Part shown: positions 5,249 to 11,980 of the stretch, piece by piece
How the letters are laid out: each line of letters starts with the position of its first letter
How positions within the stretch are numbered: the stretch's first letter is position 1
NCBI GenBank assembly: GCA_007125255.1
Contig: SLDM01000210.1
Location: 1-14,125, forward strand
DNA: 14,125 nt
Reading direction: 5' to 3'
Source: Phycisphaerales bacterium
GTDB taxonomy: Bacteria; Planctomycetota; Phycisphaerae; Phycisphaerales; SM1A02
Made by a program: the position numbers and the translations under genes
The notes under the pieces: generated by a model
The model's database searches: none
Told to the model about the DNA's origin: nothing
The model's input: only the letters and a program-made list of their open reading frames with translations

Positions 5249-6375
5249 CACGGATCATCCTTCTTCTCACCGGCACGCGCGGAAGAAGAGGCCAGGGAAG
5301 TGGCGCCGCCGGCGGACCCGTTGCGGCCCGAAGGACCTGGTTCCGCGCCGGGATCCGGAGATGCGTCCGGCGAAAGAAGACGGCGAAGATCACCCAGCAA
5401 CTCATCGAGCCCGAACTCACCGAACCACGCCCGGAACGTCTTGACGTGATCGGCCTGGTGACGCTCGAAACGGCTGCGCAGGCTCTCCAACTGCGAGATC
5501 ATCTGCGTGATCTCGTGATCCTCCACCTGACGCAGGGCGCGGAGGGCGGGTTTCCGGCCTTCGGCCAGTTCATCGGCGTAGCGATTGAGCTGATCGATGA
5601 TTTCCGACGTATCGTTGATGTCGCCCAGGCGTTCCTGCAACGCTTCAACGCGCGGGTAGACCTCCTGGCGGAAGGAAGGGCCGAAGCAGGAAGCAAACAG
5701 CTCCATGCCGTAGCGCAGCCGCTTGATCTTGATGCGCAGTTCATGGAGATTCGTGACGATGGAGAGATCGTCGCGGCCGGCGGACTCCGTGCGATCAACC
5801 AGGCGACCGAGTTCAATTCGCGCCAGATCATGCAGGGTCGTTTCGGCCTGCGGCGATGAGGGCGGCACGTCATCCGGGCCGGGTGACGAGAGGCCCTTGA
5901 TCAATCTGCGGTGCTTGCGACTCAGTCGACTGCCCCGGTAGCGCCGGGTGACCTTGTCCACGTCTTCCTGCGCTTCGCCGCGTTCATCGAGAATGCGCTG
6001 CAGGACATACTGAAGGGCTTCCTGTTCGTGCTGCTCCGCCCGATCAACCTCGCCGGCGAAGATTCCCGCATGAACATCGCAGAGTCGCGCGCCGCCCGCC
6101 GCGCGGCGAATCCGGCGGACATGCTTGCGCATCCTCCGATACTTCTTCTCACGCAGGCACGGCCGAAAGACCATGAGCGCCGCTTCGTAGCGCCGCGTCG
6201 AGACGCGCAGCTGGTGGATGACCCGGGGATGGTCCCCGTCGCCATCGCGGGCAAGCGGCAGCATCGTACAGATGCCGTCGAGCCGGACCGAGAGCACGCG
6301 TTCAGCGGCTTCGGTGACCGGCATGGACGCGTCCAGATCGTCCACCCACTTTCCCGGGGCTCTGGGAACTTTCAC
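5248..6375 (-). CDS. CHAD-domain protein (polyphosphate-binding, putative)
   Basis: The 375-residue alpha-helical protein has the two-repeat signature of CHAD (conserved histidine alpha-helical domain). Repeat 1 is HQLRVSTRRYEAAL (54-67) and repeat 2 is HELRIKIKRLRYGMELF (211-227). The conserved His and Arg/Lys line a basic groove, and CHAD proteins are known to bind inorganic polyphosphate and to sit on polyphosphate granules. A basic stretch (78-98, many Arg/Lys) and an acidic/Pro/Gly-rich C-terminal tail (about 335-375) flank the core. The GTG start at 6375 overlaps the upstream kinase stop by four bases (GTGA) and has GGGAGG six nt upstream. Together with the following ppx gene this suggests a protein that places the phosphatase on polyphosphate. 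That is inference. Confidence 0.93.
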   Translation of the reverse strand: MKVPRAPGKWVDDLDASMPVTEAAERVLSVRLDGICTMLPLARDGDGDHPRVIHQLRVSTRRYEAALMVFRPCLREKKYRRMRKHVRRIRRAAGGARLCDVHAGIFAGEVDRAEQHEQEALQYVLQRILDERGEAQEDVDKVTRRYRGSRLSRKHRRLIKGLSSPGPDDVPPSSPQAETTLHDLARIELGRLVDRTESAGRDDLSIVTNLHELRIKIKRLRYGMELFASCFGPSFRQEVYPRVEALQERLGDINDTSEIIDQLNRYADELAEGRKPALRALRQVEDHEITQMISQLESLRSRFERHQADHVKTFRAWFGEFGLDELLGDLRRLLSPDASPDPGAEPGPSGRNGSAGGATSLASSSARAGEKKDDP

Positions 6376-7142
6376 GCGGTGCCTCCCTGCATGCTCGAGA
6401 CCACCTCGCTGACACCGGCTTTGAGATCTCGAAAAACCGGAAGCACGTCCCGGTTCGCGTCGATCACCGTGAACTCCCGAGTTGCGGCAAGCTCATCAAA
6501 GATCCTGAGCAGTCGCGTCTGGTAGCGCACGAAGGACTCGTAGGTATCCGTCTCCTCCTGGCAGTCCAGGCCGGACTCCCAGTAATCGAACCCGCCCTTG
6601 GCGAGCACCCGCGGGGTCAGGTGTTCCACGTCAATCTTCAGATAAAAGATGGCATGTGGCGCCGGGGCGAAGGCATAGACCTGCCGTATCCACTCCGCGT
6701 CGCCTCCCCGGGCGATCGATCGCGCCATCGCCGAATAGATGTACCGGTCGGTGAGAACGACGAAGCCGGCTCGAAGGGCGGGCAGGATCTGGTTTTCCAT
6801 GCGATCGGCAAAATCGGTCGCGTAGAACAGGTCCATCGTCTGCCGGCCCAGCGTGTGCCCCTGTTTGGCCTTGCGCAGGCCTTCACCCACCAGCCGGGAA
6901 CGCGTCAGCGCGGTATGCGCCACGCCGTATCCGCGCGCCTCCAGCCATTCGCGAAGCAGCGCCATCTGCGTCGATCGGCCGGCGCCATCCGTCCCCTCGA
7001 CGACGATCAGCCGGCCGGGATACCGGGCGATATCCACCGGGCCGGCCCCGCTCGGGCGGAGCTCTGATTCCGAGGGCACCGAACTGCCGCGAAACCCCAT
7101 TTCGTCAAACGAGATCAGTGTTTCGGCCATGGATTGCGTCAC
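6372..7142 (-). CDS. Thymidylate-kinase-like P-loop protein 2, with K-to-R Walker A
   Basis: The 256-residue paralogue of the kinase at 2720-3502 opens with an extra N-terminal segment of about 40 residues. The core shows RLIVVEGTDGAGRSTQ (44-59), DLFYATDFADRMENQILPALRAG (104-126, very close to the paralogue), VLTDRYIYSAMARSIARG (129-146) and APHAIFYLKIDVEHLTPRVL (161-180). The Walker A Lys is Arg (codon CGA), which usually impairs ATP binding, so the protein may be regulatory, weakly active or adapted. The REPGG motif of true dTMP kinases is absent. The GTG start at 7142 has AGGAG eight nt upstream; the in-frame ATG at 7130 lacks a well-placed site. It is the first gene of the four-gene unit, 125 bp after the MBL gene, and a short AT-rich island near 7250-7260 may hold the promoter. 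Confidence 0.85.
   Translation of the reverse strand: MTQSMAETLISFDEMGFRGSSVPSESELRPSGAGPVDIARYPGRLIVVEGTDGAGRSTQMALLREWLEARGYGVAHTALTRSRLVGEGLRKAKQGHTLGRQTMDLFYATDFADRMENQILPALRAGFVVLTDRYIYSAMARSIARGGDAEWIRQVYAFAPAPHAIFYLKIDVEHLTPRVLAKGGFDYWESGLDCQEETDTYESFVRYQTRLLRIFDELAATREFTVIDANRDVLPVFRDLKAGVSEVVSSMQGGTA
6382..6387 (-). promoter_or_regulatory. Ribosome binding site deciding the CHAD GTG start
   Basis: On the minus strand GGGAGG lies six bases before GTG 6375. This supports initiation at the GTG that overlaps the upstream stop, rather than at the in-frame ATG 6324. Confidence 0.75.
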
Positions 7143-7150
7143 CGCTGCTG

Positions 7151-7155
7151 CTCCT
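7151..7155 (-). promoter_or_regulatory. Ribosome binding site deciding the TMK-like 2 GTG start
   Basis: AGGAG on the minus strand is eight bases before GTG 7142 and 20 bases before ATG 7130, so the GTG is the better start. Confidence 0.65.
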
Positions 7156-7267
7156 GAGTCGCGCCGGTCCGAGCCGCACGGCGGCTGCGATCCCGCGGGA
7201 TTTCAACGTCAGCGGCATCCTAAGACTGTAGGCGAGCGGGACGGATGAAGAAAATATTTACGTTGCG

Positions 7268-8017
7268 CTAATTCGGCTGTGGCAGCACGTCACCCGGCCG
7301 CAGGACATGCATGCTCGTGGAAGTCGGATCGAAATCATCGGGCAGGTGGATGAGGTGGATCCGCCGGCGGAGATCCTGCGGCAGATCCTCCAGTTCTTCG
7401 ATCGGCGTATGCGCGGGCCCCCGATTGCATTCGTGCACGACGAGACCGGCCGCGCTCAGCCAATCGACATGGTCACCTTCAAACGGCGTGTCCCCCGACC
7501 AGCCGATGATTCGTTCCTGATCCCGGAAGCGCAGACCGATCGTCGGAATCGGGTGTCTGGTAAATCGGCAGGACACCTCGATGCCGGCAATCTCGCGCGG
7601 CTCGTCGGGGTCGAGCAGTTGCACCTCGAAGTAGTCCGCCAGGGTGCTCCGGCGCCCATCGGCCATGGGGGAGTCCATCGCCGGCGCGAGGCGTTCCCAG
7701 AGGCGGTCCGCGACCGGCTGGGGGCAGTGGATGCGCGGGAGGGGAAGGTCACCGCCCTGGGCGCGGGTCATTCGGCGGAGGAACCCGAACGATTCCAGCC
7801 CGTTGCAGTGGTCGCCGTGCAGGTGCGTGAGGACGATGTCGTGAATGTCGTGGGCATCGACCTGCCATCCGGCCCGGCGACTCGCCTCGGCGATCACGCG
7901 ATGAATCGGATCGGGGCAGTCAATCAGCACCAGCCCCGAGTCGGAGCGCAGAAGTCCGCTGCTGCCAAAGTGCTTGCGCGTAAACGCGTCACCGACGCCG
8001 AGAATGAGAAGTTCCAT
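7268..8017 (-). CDS. Metallo-beta-lactamase-fold hydrolase, RNase Z-like
   Basis: The 249-residue protein shows the metal-site signature HLHGDH (65-70) after IVLT. Further ligands expected for this fold can be placed: His155 in TRHPIPT, Asp176 in WSGDTPF, and His221 or His224 in HLIHLPDD. The N-terminal strand MELLILGVGDAFT is typical of the tRNase Z/arylsulfatase-like branch of MBL hydrolases. Length is shorter than tRNase Z (about 300), and no exosite arm is obvious, so the substrate is unassigned. The ATG at 8017 is chosen because homology-like sequence begins there; the upstream extension to 8278 overlaps the divergent promoter region. Lower similarity to lactonase or phosphodiesterase branches is possible. 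It lies upstream of the kinase operon in the same direction but with a 125-bp gap, so co-transcription is uncertain. Confidence 0.85.
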   Translation of the reverse strand: MELLILGVGDAFTRKHFGSSGLLRSDSGLVLIDCPDPIHRVIAEASRRAGWQVDAHDIHDIVLTHLHGDHCNGLESFGFLRRMTRAQGGDLPLPRIHCPQPVADRLWERLAPAMDSPMADGRRSTLADYFEVQLLDPDEPREIAGIEVSCRFTRHPIPTIGLRFRDQERIIGWSGDTPFEGDHVDWLSAAGLVVHECNRGPAHTPIEELEDLPQDLRRRIHLIHLPDDFDPTSTSMHVLRPGDVLPQPN

Positions 8018-8157
8018 GGTCCGCACCGTTCCGGGATTGGGGCTCACGTGGGTTCGACTCGTGAAGAGCATATCGGATGATCTGCTCTCGGGGGCGTCGC
8101 GGTGAACCGGGCGCCGCGCGACGGGGCCGCAAGAGCCACGGAGCATCGGGCGAATGA

Positions 8158-8191
8158 TTGACAGCCCGCACCCGATCTGACAAGGTATGCC
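8158..8191 (+). promoter_or_regulatory. Possible promoter in the divergent gap before the outer-membrane gene
   Basis: A perfect TTGACA lies at 8158-8163 in the 241-bp gap between the divergent MBL gene and the beta-barrel gene. The best downstream -10-like sequence is TATGCC (8186-8191), but the 22-bp spacing is too long. The closer hexamers are poor, so the assignment rests on the -35 match alone. Confidence 0.3.
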
Positions 8192-8258
8192 GCACTGATC
8201 CGCGACGGTTCGGAAGTGGCCACCCATCCACACGACGAAAAAAGCGAGAGACGCCGTG

Positions 8259-9752
8259 ATGCAACTGATCCGAAGCATTCAGCCGAAGAGGCGAATGTTG
8301 CCGATACTTCTCCTCCTGGCGCTCGGGGCGGCTCGCCCGGCCACCGCGCAGATGACGCCCGATCAGACCGGGCTGCGCCAGCTCGAGCAGCAGCTGCGTG
8401 AGATCGATACCCAGCTTCGCCTCTCCGTGCCGGCCGACCAGCCGGTCTCCGAACGCATGCAGCTCGATGTGGGCGGGTCGATTCGGTTCGGTTTCTTCGC
8501 CATTGACGATGCGACCGGAAGCACCCGCATCCTGCGGCAGACCGACGGAATGCTCTACGCGCAACTCGATCTCGACGGGGCGCACCGCTTCTTCGGCCGG
8601 CTCCGGTTCCGGTACAACGACTTCAACTCCGGCGACAGCTTCGACGGCCGGGGTGATCGTTTCGTGACGCCGATCGGCGACCGCTACTGGTACCAGTTCG
8701 ATCTGCGCGGCCTGCATCGCGCCCGGACCGGCGAGCGGCTCGATCACAACTTCACTCTTCGCGTCGGCCGTCAGTTCGTGACCTGGGGTTCGGGACTGAC
8801 CCTCAGTAACGAGATGTACGCCGCCCTTGTCGATCTGGAAGCGTTTGACTTCGGTCTTGCCGGCATTGCCGGCGTCACGCCGCGATCAAGCACGGTCGAC
8901 TTCGACGGGACCCGCCCTGACTTTGACCGCAATACCAAGCGCCGCTTCTTCGGCGGTCTGCTTGAGTACCGCGGCAACCCGAACTTCCGGCCGTACGGCT
9001 TCGCGCTGGTTCAGCGCGATCGCAATGACGATTTTCGAACGTTCAATACGCCGATCGGCTCGTTCCCGACGGACTTCAACTACGACTCGGAGTACTACGG
9101 GCTGGGAGTTCGCGGCAACCTCGGGCCGCAGGTGCGCTACCGGGCCGAAGTCGTTCACCAGCGCGGGCGGGGGCTGAGCAACTCGTTCGACCCGGCAACC
9201 GGCGCCCAGGTGGAGCAGACGGAGGAGCCGATTCGTGCGTGGGCGGGCCTCCTCGGCGCATCCTGGCTGGCGCGGGATGCCAACGACACGCGGATCGACT
9301 TCGAGTTCATCGGCGGGTCGGGCGACTCCGACCGTGTGCGGCCGGGTGAGACCTTCGGCGGCAACCAGCCCGGCACGACCGACCGGGCGTTCAACTCGCT
9401 CGGCTATGTCAATACCGGTCTGGCGCTCGCGCCGGATGTCAGCAACCTGCTCTCCTTCCGACTGACCTACAGCACCTCGCCCTTCCCCTCCGCCCAGCGC
9501 GGCGACTGGCTCCGGGTCGGCATGAGCGGTTTCATCTTCGCCAAGGCCGACCGGGATGCCCCCTTGAGCGTGCGCACGACGGACGAATCCCGCTTCGTGG
9601 GAGGCGAGGTGGACTTCTTCGTCGATTGGCGCGTGACCTCTGATGTCAGTCTGTCGCTCCGGTACGGTCTGTTCCTGCCCGGCAGCGCGATGCCGAGCGG
9701 CGAGGACGATCCACGCCACTTCTTCTACGCGGGGGTGACCTATGCATTCTGA
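8259..9752 (+). CDS. Outer-membrane beta-barrel protein (porin or alginate-export-like)
   Basis: The 497-residue protein starts with a signal peptide: basic MQLIRSIQPKRR, then the hydrophobic LPILLLLALG, and a likely cleavage at ATA-Q (30/31). A short heptad-like helix GLRQLEQQLREIDTQLRL (38-55) follows. The rest alternates aromatic and polar residues in amphipathic strands (for example DGAHRFFGRLRFRYNDF and YYGLGVRGNLG), and it ends in HFFYAGVTYAF. A C-terminal Phe is the usual recognition signal for BAM-assembled barrels. Size and strand texture fit AlgE-type or other carbohydrate-related porins, but no substrate is shown. The ATG at 8259 follows a GTG at 8256; ATG 8297-region starts inside the signal peptide are less likely. 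The stop overlaps the next gene's start by 11 bp. Confidence 0.85.
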   Translation: MQLIRSIQPKRRMLPILLLLALGAARPATAQMTPDQTGLRQLEQQLREIDTQLRLSVPADQPVSERMQLDVGGSIRFGFFAIDDATGSTRILRQTDGMLYAQLDLDGAHRFFGRLRFRYNDFNSGDSFDGRGDRFVTPIGDRYWYQFDLRGLHRARTGERLDHNFTLRVGRQFVTWGSGLTLSNEMYAALVDLEAFDFGLAGIAGVTPRSSTVDFDGTRPDFDRNTKRRFFGGLLEYRGNPNFRPYGFALVQRDRNDDFRTFNTPIGSFPTDFNYDSEYYGLGVRGNLGPQVRYRAEVVHQRGRGLSNSFDPATGAQVEQTEEPIRAWAGLLGASWLARDANDTRIDFEFIGGSGDSDRVRPGETFGGNQPGTTDRAFNSLGYVNTGLALAPDVSNLLSFRLTYSTSPFPSAQRGDWLRVGMSGFIFAKADRDAPLSVRTTDESRFVGGEVDFFVDWRVTSDVSLSLRYGLFLPGSAMPSGEDDPRHFFYAGVTYAF

Positions 9753-10371
9753 ACCGATCGCCCGTCTCCTGATTCCCGTCATGATCGTGAGCTTGATTCT
9801 GCTGCTGACCGGCGGGTGCGCCATGGAACGCACCGTCGCGCCGGATTCGGTCGCGGAGACCTACGGCTCGCCGGACGATGAACTCGATTTTCTCGATGGT
9901 CTCGAACGCCGGCGGGTGGTGACCAACCACGATGCCCTCTTCGGGCTGCTCATGGCGGCAGATCAGGCCGGGGTCCCGGAGGTCTACGAGGAGCAGCTCG
10001 CCGCCGCGCGGGAGCGCGGCTGGGTGAGTTCGGACCGGGACCTTCCCGCGAACGAGTCGGCCCGGGTCGGCATGATCGCGGTCGCGGTCTGCGACATTCT
10101 CGAGATCAAAGGGGGGGTGACGATGCGCCTCTTCGGCCCGTCACCCCGATACGCCACGCGCGAACTGGTTTTTAGGCGGATTCTTCCGCGAAGGACCGAG
10201 AACCAGTCGATGACCGGCCTGGAGTTCATTGACCTGTTATCCCGGGTCCAGGAACGGCAGGATTTCAGGCGGGCAGAACAGGCCCGCGAAGCCCGCCGGG
10301 AAAACGGGAGCCGGACCGACGCCCGCCCCCGGATCGACGAGGCCGCGGGCGCCACGGAAGAACTCGGCTGA
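9742..10371 (+). CDS. Putative lipoprotein of unknown function
   Basis: The protein has 209 residues. A short N-terminus is followed by a hydrophobic segment (9-24) and the lipobox-like LLTGGC, which makes Cys26 the probable lipidated residue; Thr at -3 is atypical. The mature part contains a helical region with ALFGLLMAADQAG (65-77), YEEQLAAARERGWV (81-94) and IKGGVTMRLFGPSPRYATRELVFRR (122-146), and ends in a charged Arg/Glu-rich tail (about 168-209). I do not recognise the family. Its ATG lies inside the end of the barrel gene (11-bp overlap) with GGGGTG upstream, so the two are translationally coupled. The lipoprotein probably works with the barrel at the outer membrane, a partnership inferred only from context. 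Confidence 0.75.
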   Translation: MHSEPIARLLIPVMIVSLILLLTGGCAMERTVAPDSVAETYGSPDDELDFLDGLERRRVVTNHDALFGLLMAADQAGVPEVYEEQLAAARERGWVSSDRDLPANESARVGMIAVAVCDILEIKGGVTMRLFGPSPRYATRELVFRRILPRRTENQSMTGLEFIDLLSRVQERQDFRRAEQAREARRENGSRTDARPRIDEAAGATEELG

Positions 10372-10507
10372 AACCGGCTGACCGGCCGATCCGTTGCGAC
10401 CCGGCTGCGTATTCTCTAGGAAGCCTGTTGTGGAGCGCGGGCATGATCACTTCCGGTTGCTCGAAGCCGATGGTTCGAAACTGCTCGCACGGAGAAGGAA
10501 TGACGAC

Positions 10508-11842
10508 ATGAAACATCTGACCAAACGATGGCAAGGGCTCACCTGGTGCGCATGCATTCTCGGCGCCGCCACGCTCGCGCATGCCAACGTCGCGCCGGAT
10601 CCCGCGGCTGACGATGAGGCCGCCGATGAGACCGCCGCGACCGTGGACCCGCCGACCGTGCGGGAGATGGGCGAGCTTGCCGAGGAAGTGCTTCGGGCCG
10701 CGGAGGCGTTGAGCGCGGAAGCCCGCGCGATCGCCGAGCCGCTGGAGGAAGGAGAGCAGCGCGTCCTGCAGGCGGTGGTCATGAACGTTACCGGCCGCGC
10801 GCAGTGGCGCGAGGACGCGGAGTCACCCTGGCGAAACGCGGAGATCGACGACGTCTTGAGTCCCGGCGCGATGATCCGAACCGGCGGGCGGGCGCGGCTG
10901 ACGTTGCGCGTCGGAAAGAACGCGACCGTCCAGATCGATCGCAACACCCGCCTGAGTCTGCCGGAGATCGTGCAGGAAGGAGCGACGCTGCGCACCCGGG
11001 CCGGGATCGAGCGCGGCCGCGCTGACTTCAAGGTCGATGAGATCGGCCTGAGAAACGACTTCACCGTCACCTCGCCCTCCACGACCCTCGCCGTCCGGGG
11101 CACCGGTTTCGGCCTGCGCTACGGCGGACTTGACGGGACGCAGGTCGTCGCGGCCCGAACCAACGAGATGGCTTCGATCGAGCTGACCTACTTCCTCTCC
11201 CGGGTCACGGTCCTCCTCTCCGGGGCCGCCATCTCCAGTGACCGGCAGCAGAACCCGGTCCTGGCCGCCCTGTTCCAGACCGTCGGCCCGCCCGCCGCCT
11301 TCACCGCCGCGATGGAAGATGCCGAGATGGTGGACGCGCTGGCCGATGCGTTTGAGCGCAACCCGATTGTCGATCTGCGCCAGGTCGATGTCACGCTCGC
11401 CTCGGTCCAGGATACGCTCAACCTTCCCGTACTGACCGGACCGGCTGATTCCCCGCCCGTCGATGGCTTTGTGCCGATCGATCTGCCAACCTTCAATGGC
11501 GAGCTCTTCACGCTGATCGTCGGATTCGTCTGCCAGCAACTCGGGCAGACCTTTGAATCGTTTGAGTCCGGCCTGATTCAAGCGGAACTGATCACCACGG
11601 TTCCGCAGGAGTTCGGGCAGGCCTTCGATAACATCATGGCGATCTGTGATGCATCGGAAACCTACACCGAGTCGGACTGGATCGGGATCTTCGACGAGAT
11701 CATCACCTTCTGCCAGTCGATCGCCAGCAACCAGGAACAGGTCAATCTCTGCGTCAACATCTTCGGTGACGCGCTGAGCGAGCAGTTCCAGTCCGGCGCG
11801 TTCGAGCAGTACATTCTCGACAATCTCGATCTGCCCCAGTGA
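10508..11842 (+). CDS. Exported FecR-domain protein
   Basis: The 444-residue protein has a Sec-type signal peptide (LTWCACILGAATLAHA, likely cut after Ala26). An acidic, Ala-rich helical stretch (30-85) follows. A FecR-type beta domain (about 88-215) contains VVMNVTGRAQW, LSPGAMIRTGGRARLTLR, NRNTRLSLPEI-like strands (143-155), and FTVTSPSTTLAVRGTGFGL (185-203). FecR domains occur in periplasmic anti-sigma regulators and in many exported sensor or structural proteins. The C-terminal half (about 240-444) is helical and acidic, with Cys at 342, 380, 402 and 415, which could form two disulfides. ATG 10508 is chosen because GGAG and AAGGA lie about 9-15 nt upstream and the signal peptide starts there. 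It precedes the CHASE2 cyclase by 138 bp. No sigma-factor gene is seen, so the anti-sigma role is unsupported. Confidence 0.85.
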   Translation: MKHLTKRWQGLTWCACILGAATLAHANVAPDPAADDEAADETAATVDPPTVREMGELAEEVLRAAEALSAEARAIAEPLEEGEQRVLQAVVMNVTGRAQWREDAESPWRNAEIDDVLSPGAMIRTGGRARLTLRVGKNATVQIDRNTRLSLPEIVQEGATLRTRAGIERGRADFKVDEIGLRNDFTVTSPSTTLAVRGTGFGLRYGGLDGTQVVAARTNEMASIELTYFLSRVTVLLSGAAISSDRQQNPVLAALFQTVGPPAAFTAAMEDAEMVDALADAFERNPIVDLRQVDVTLASVQDTLNLPVLTGPADSPPVDGFVPIDLPTFNGELFTLIVGFVCQQLGQTFESFESGLIQAELITTVPQEFGQAFDNIMAICDASETYTESDWIGIFDEIITFCQSIASNQEQVNLCVNIFGDALSEQFQSGAFEQYILDNLDLPQ

Positions 11843-11980
11843 TCGGCGGTGACCCCGGTCGGTCCGGCGCGACTCGATCCCGCGATCGGCGGGCCTTTCC
11901 CGCTGCGCGAGGGTAGCGCCCCGCCGCTTTGCCGCCGCAGCGGACGCCGGAACGCAGACCAGAACGTATGATGGACCGCC

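Noticed and set aside
3794..5449. 551-codon plus-strand frame
   Set aside because: It is a shadow of the Ppx/GppA-HD gene, with no motifs of its own.
8886..9833. 315-codon minus-strand frame
   Set aside because: It is a shadow of the beta-barrel gene, which has a signal peptide and C-terminal Phe in the plus frame.
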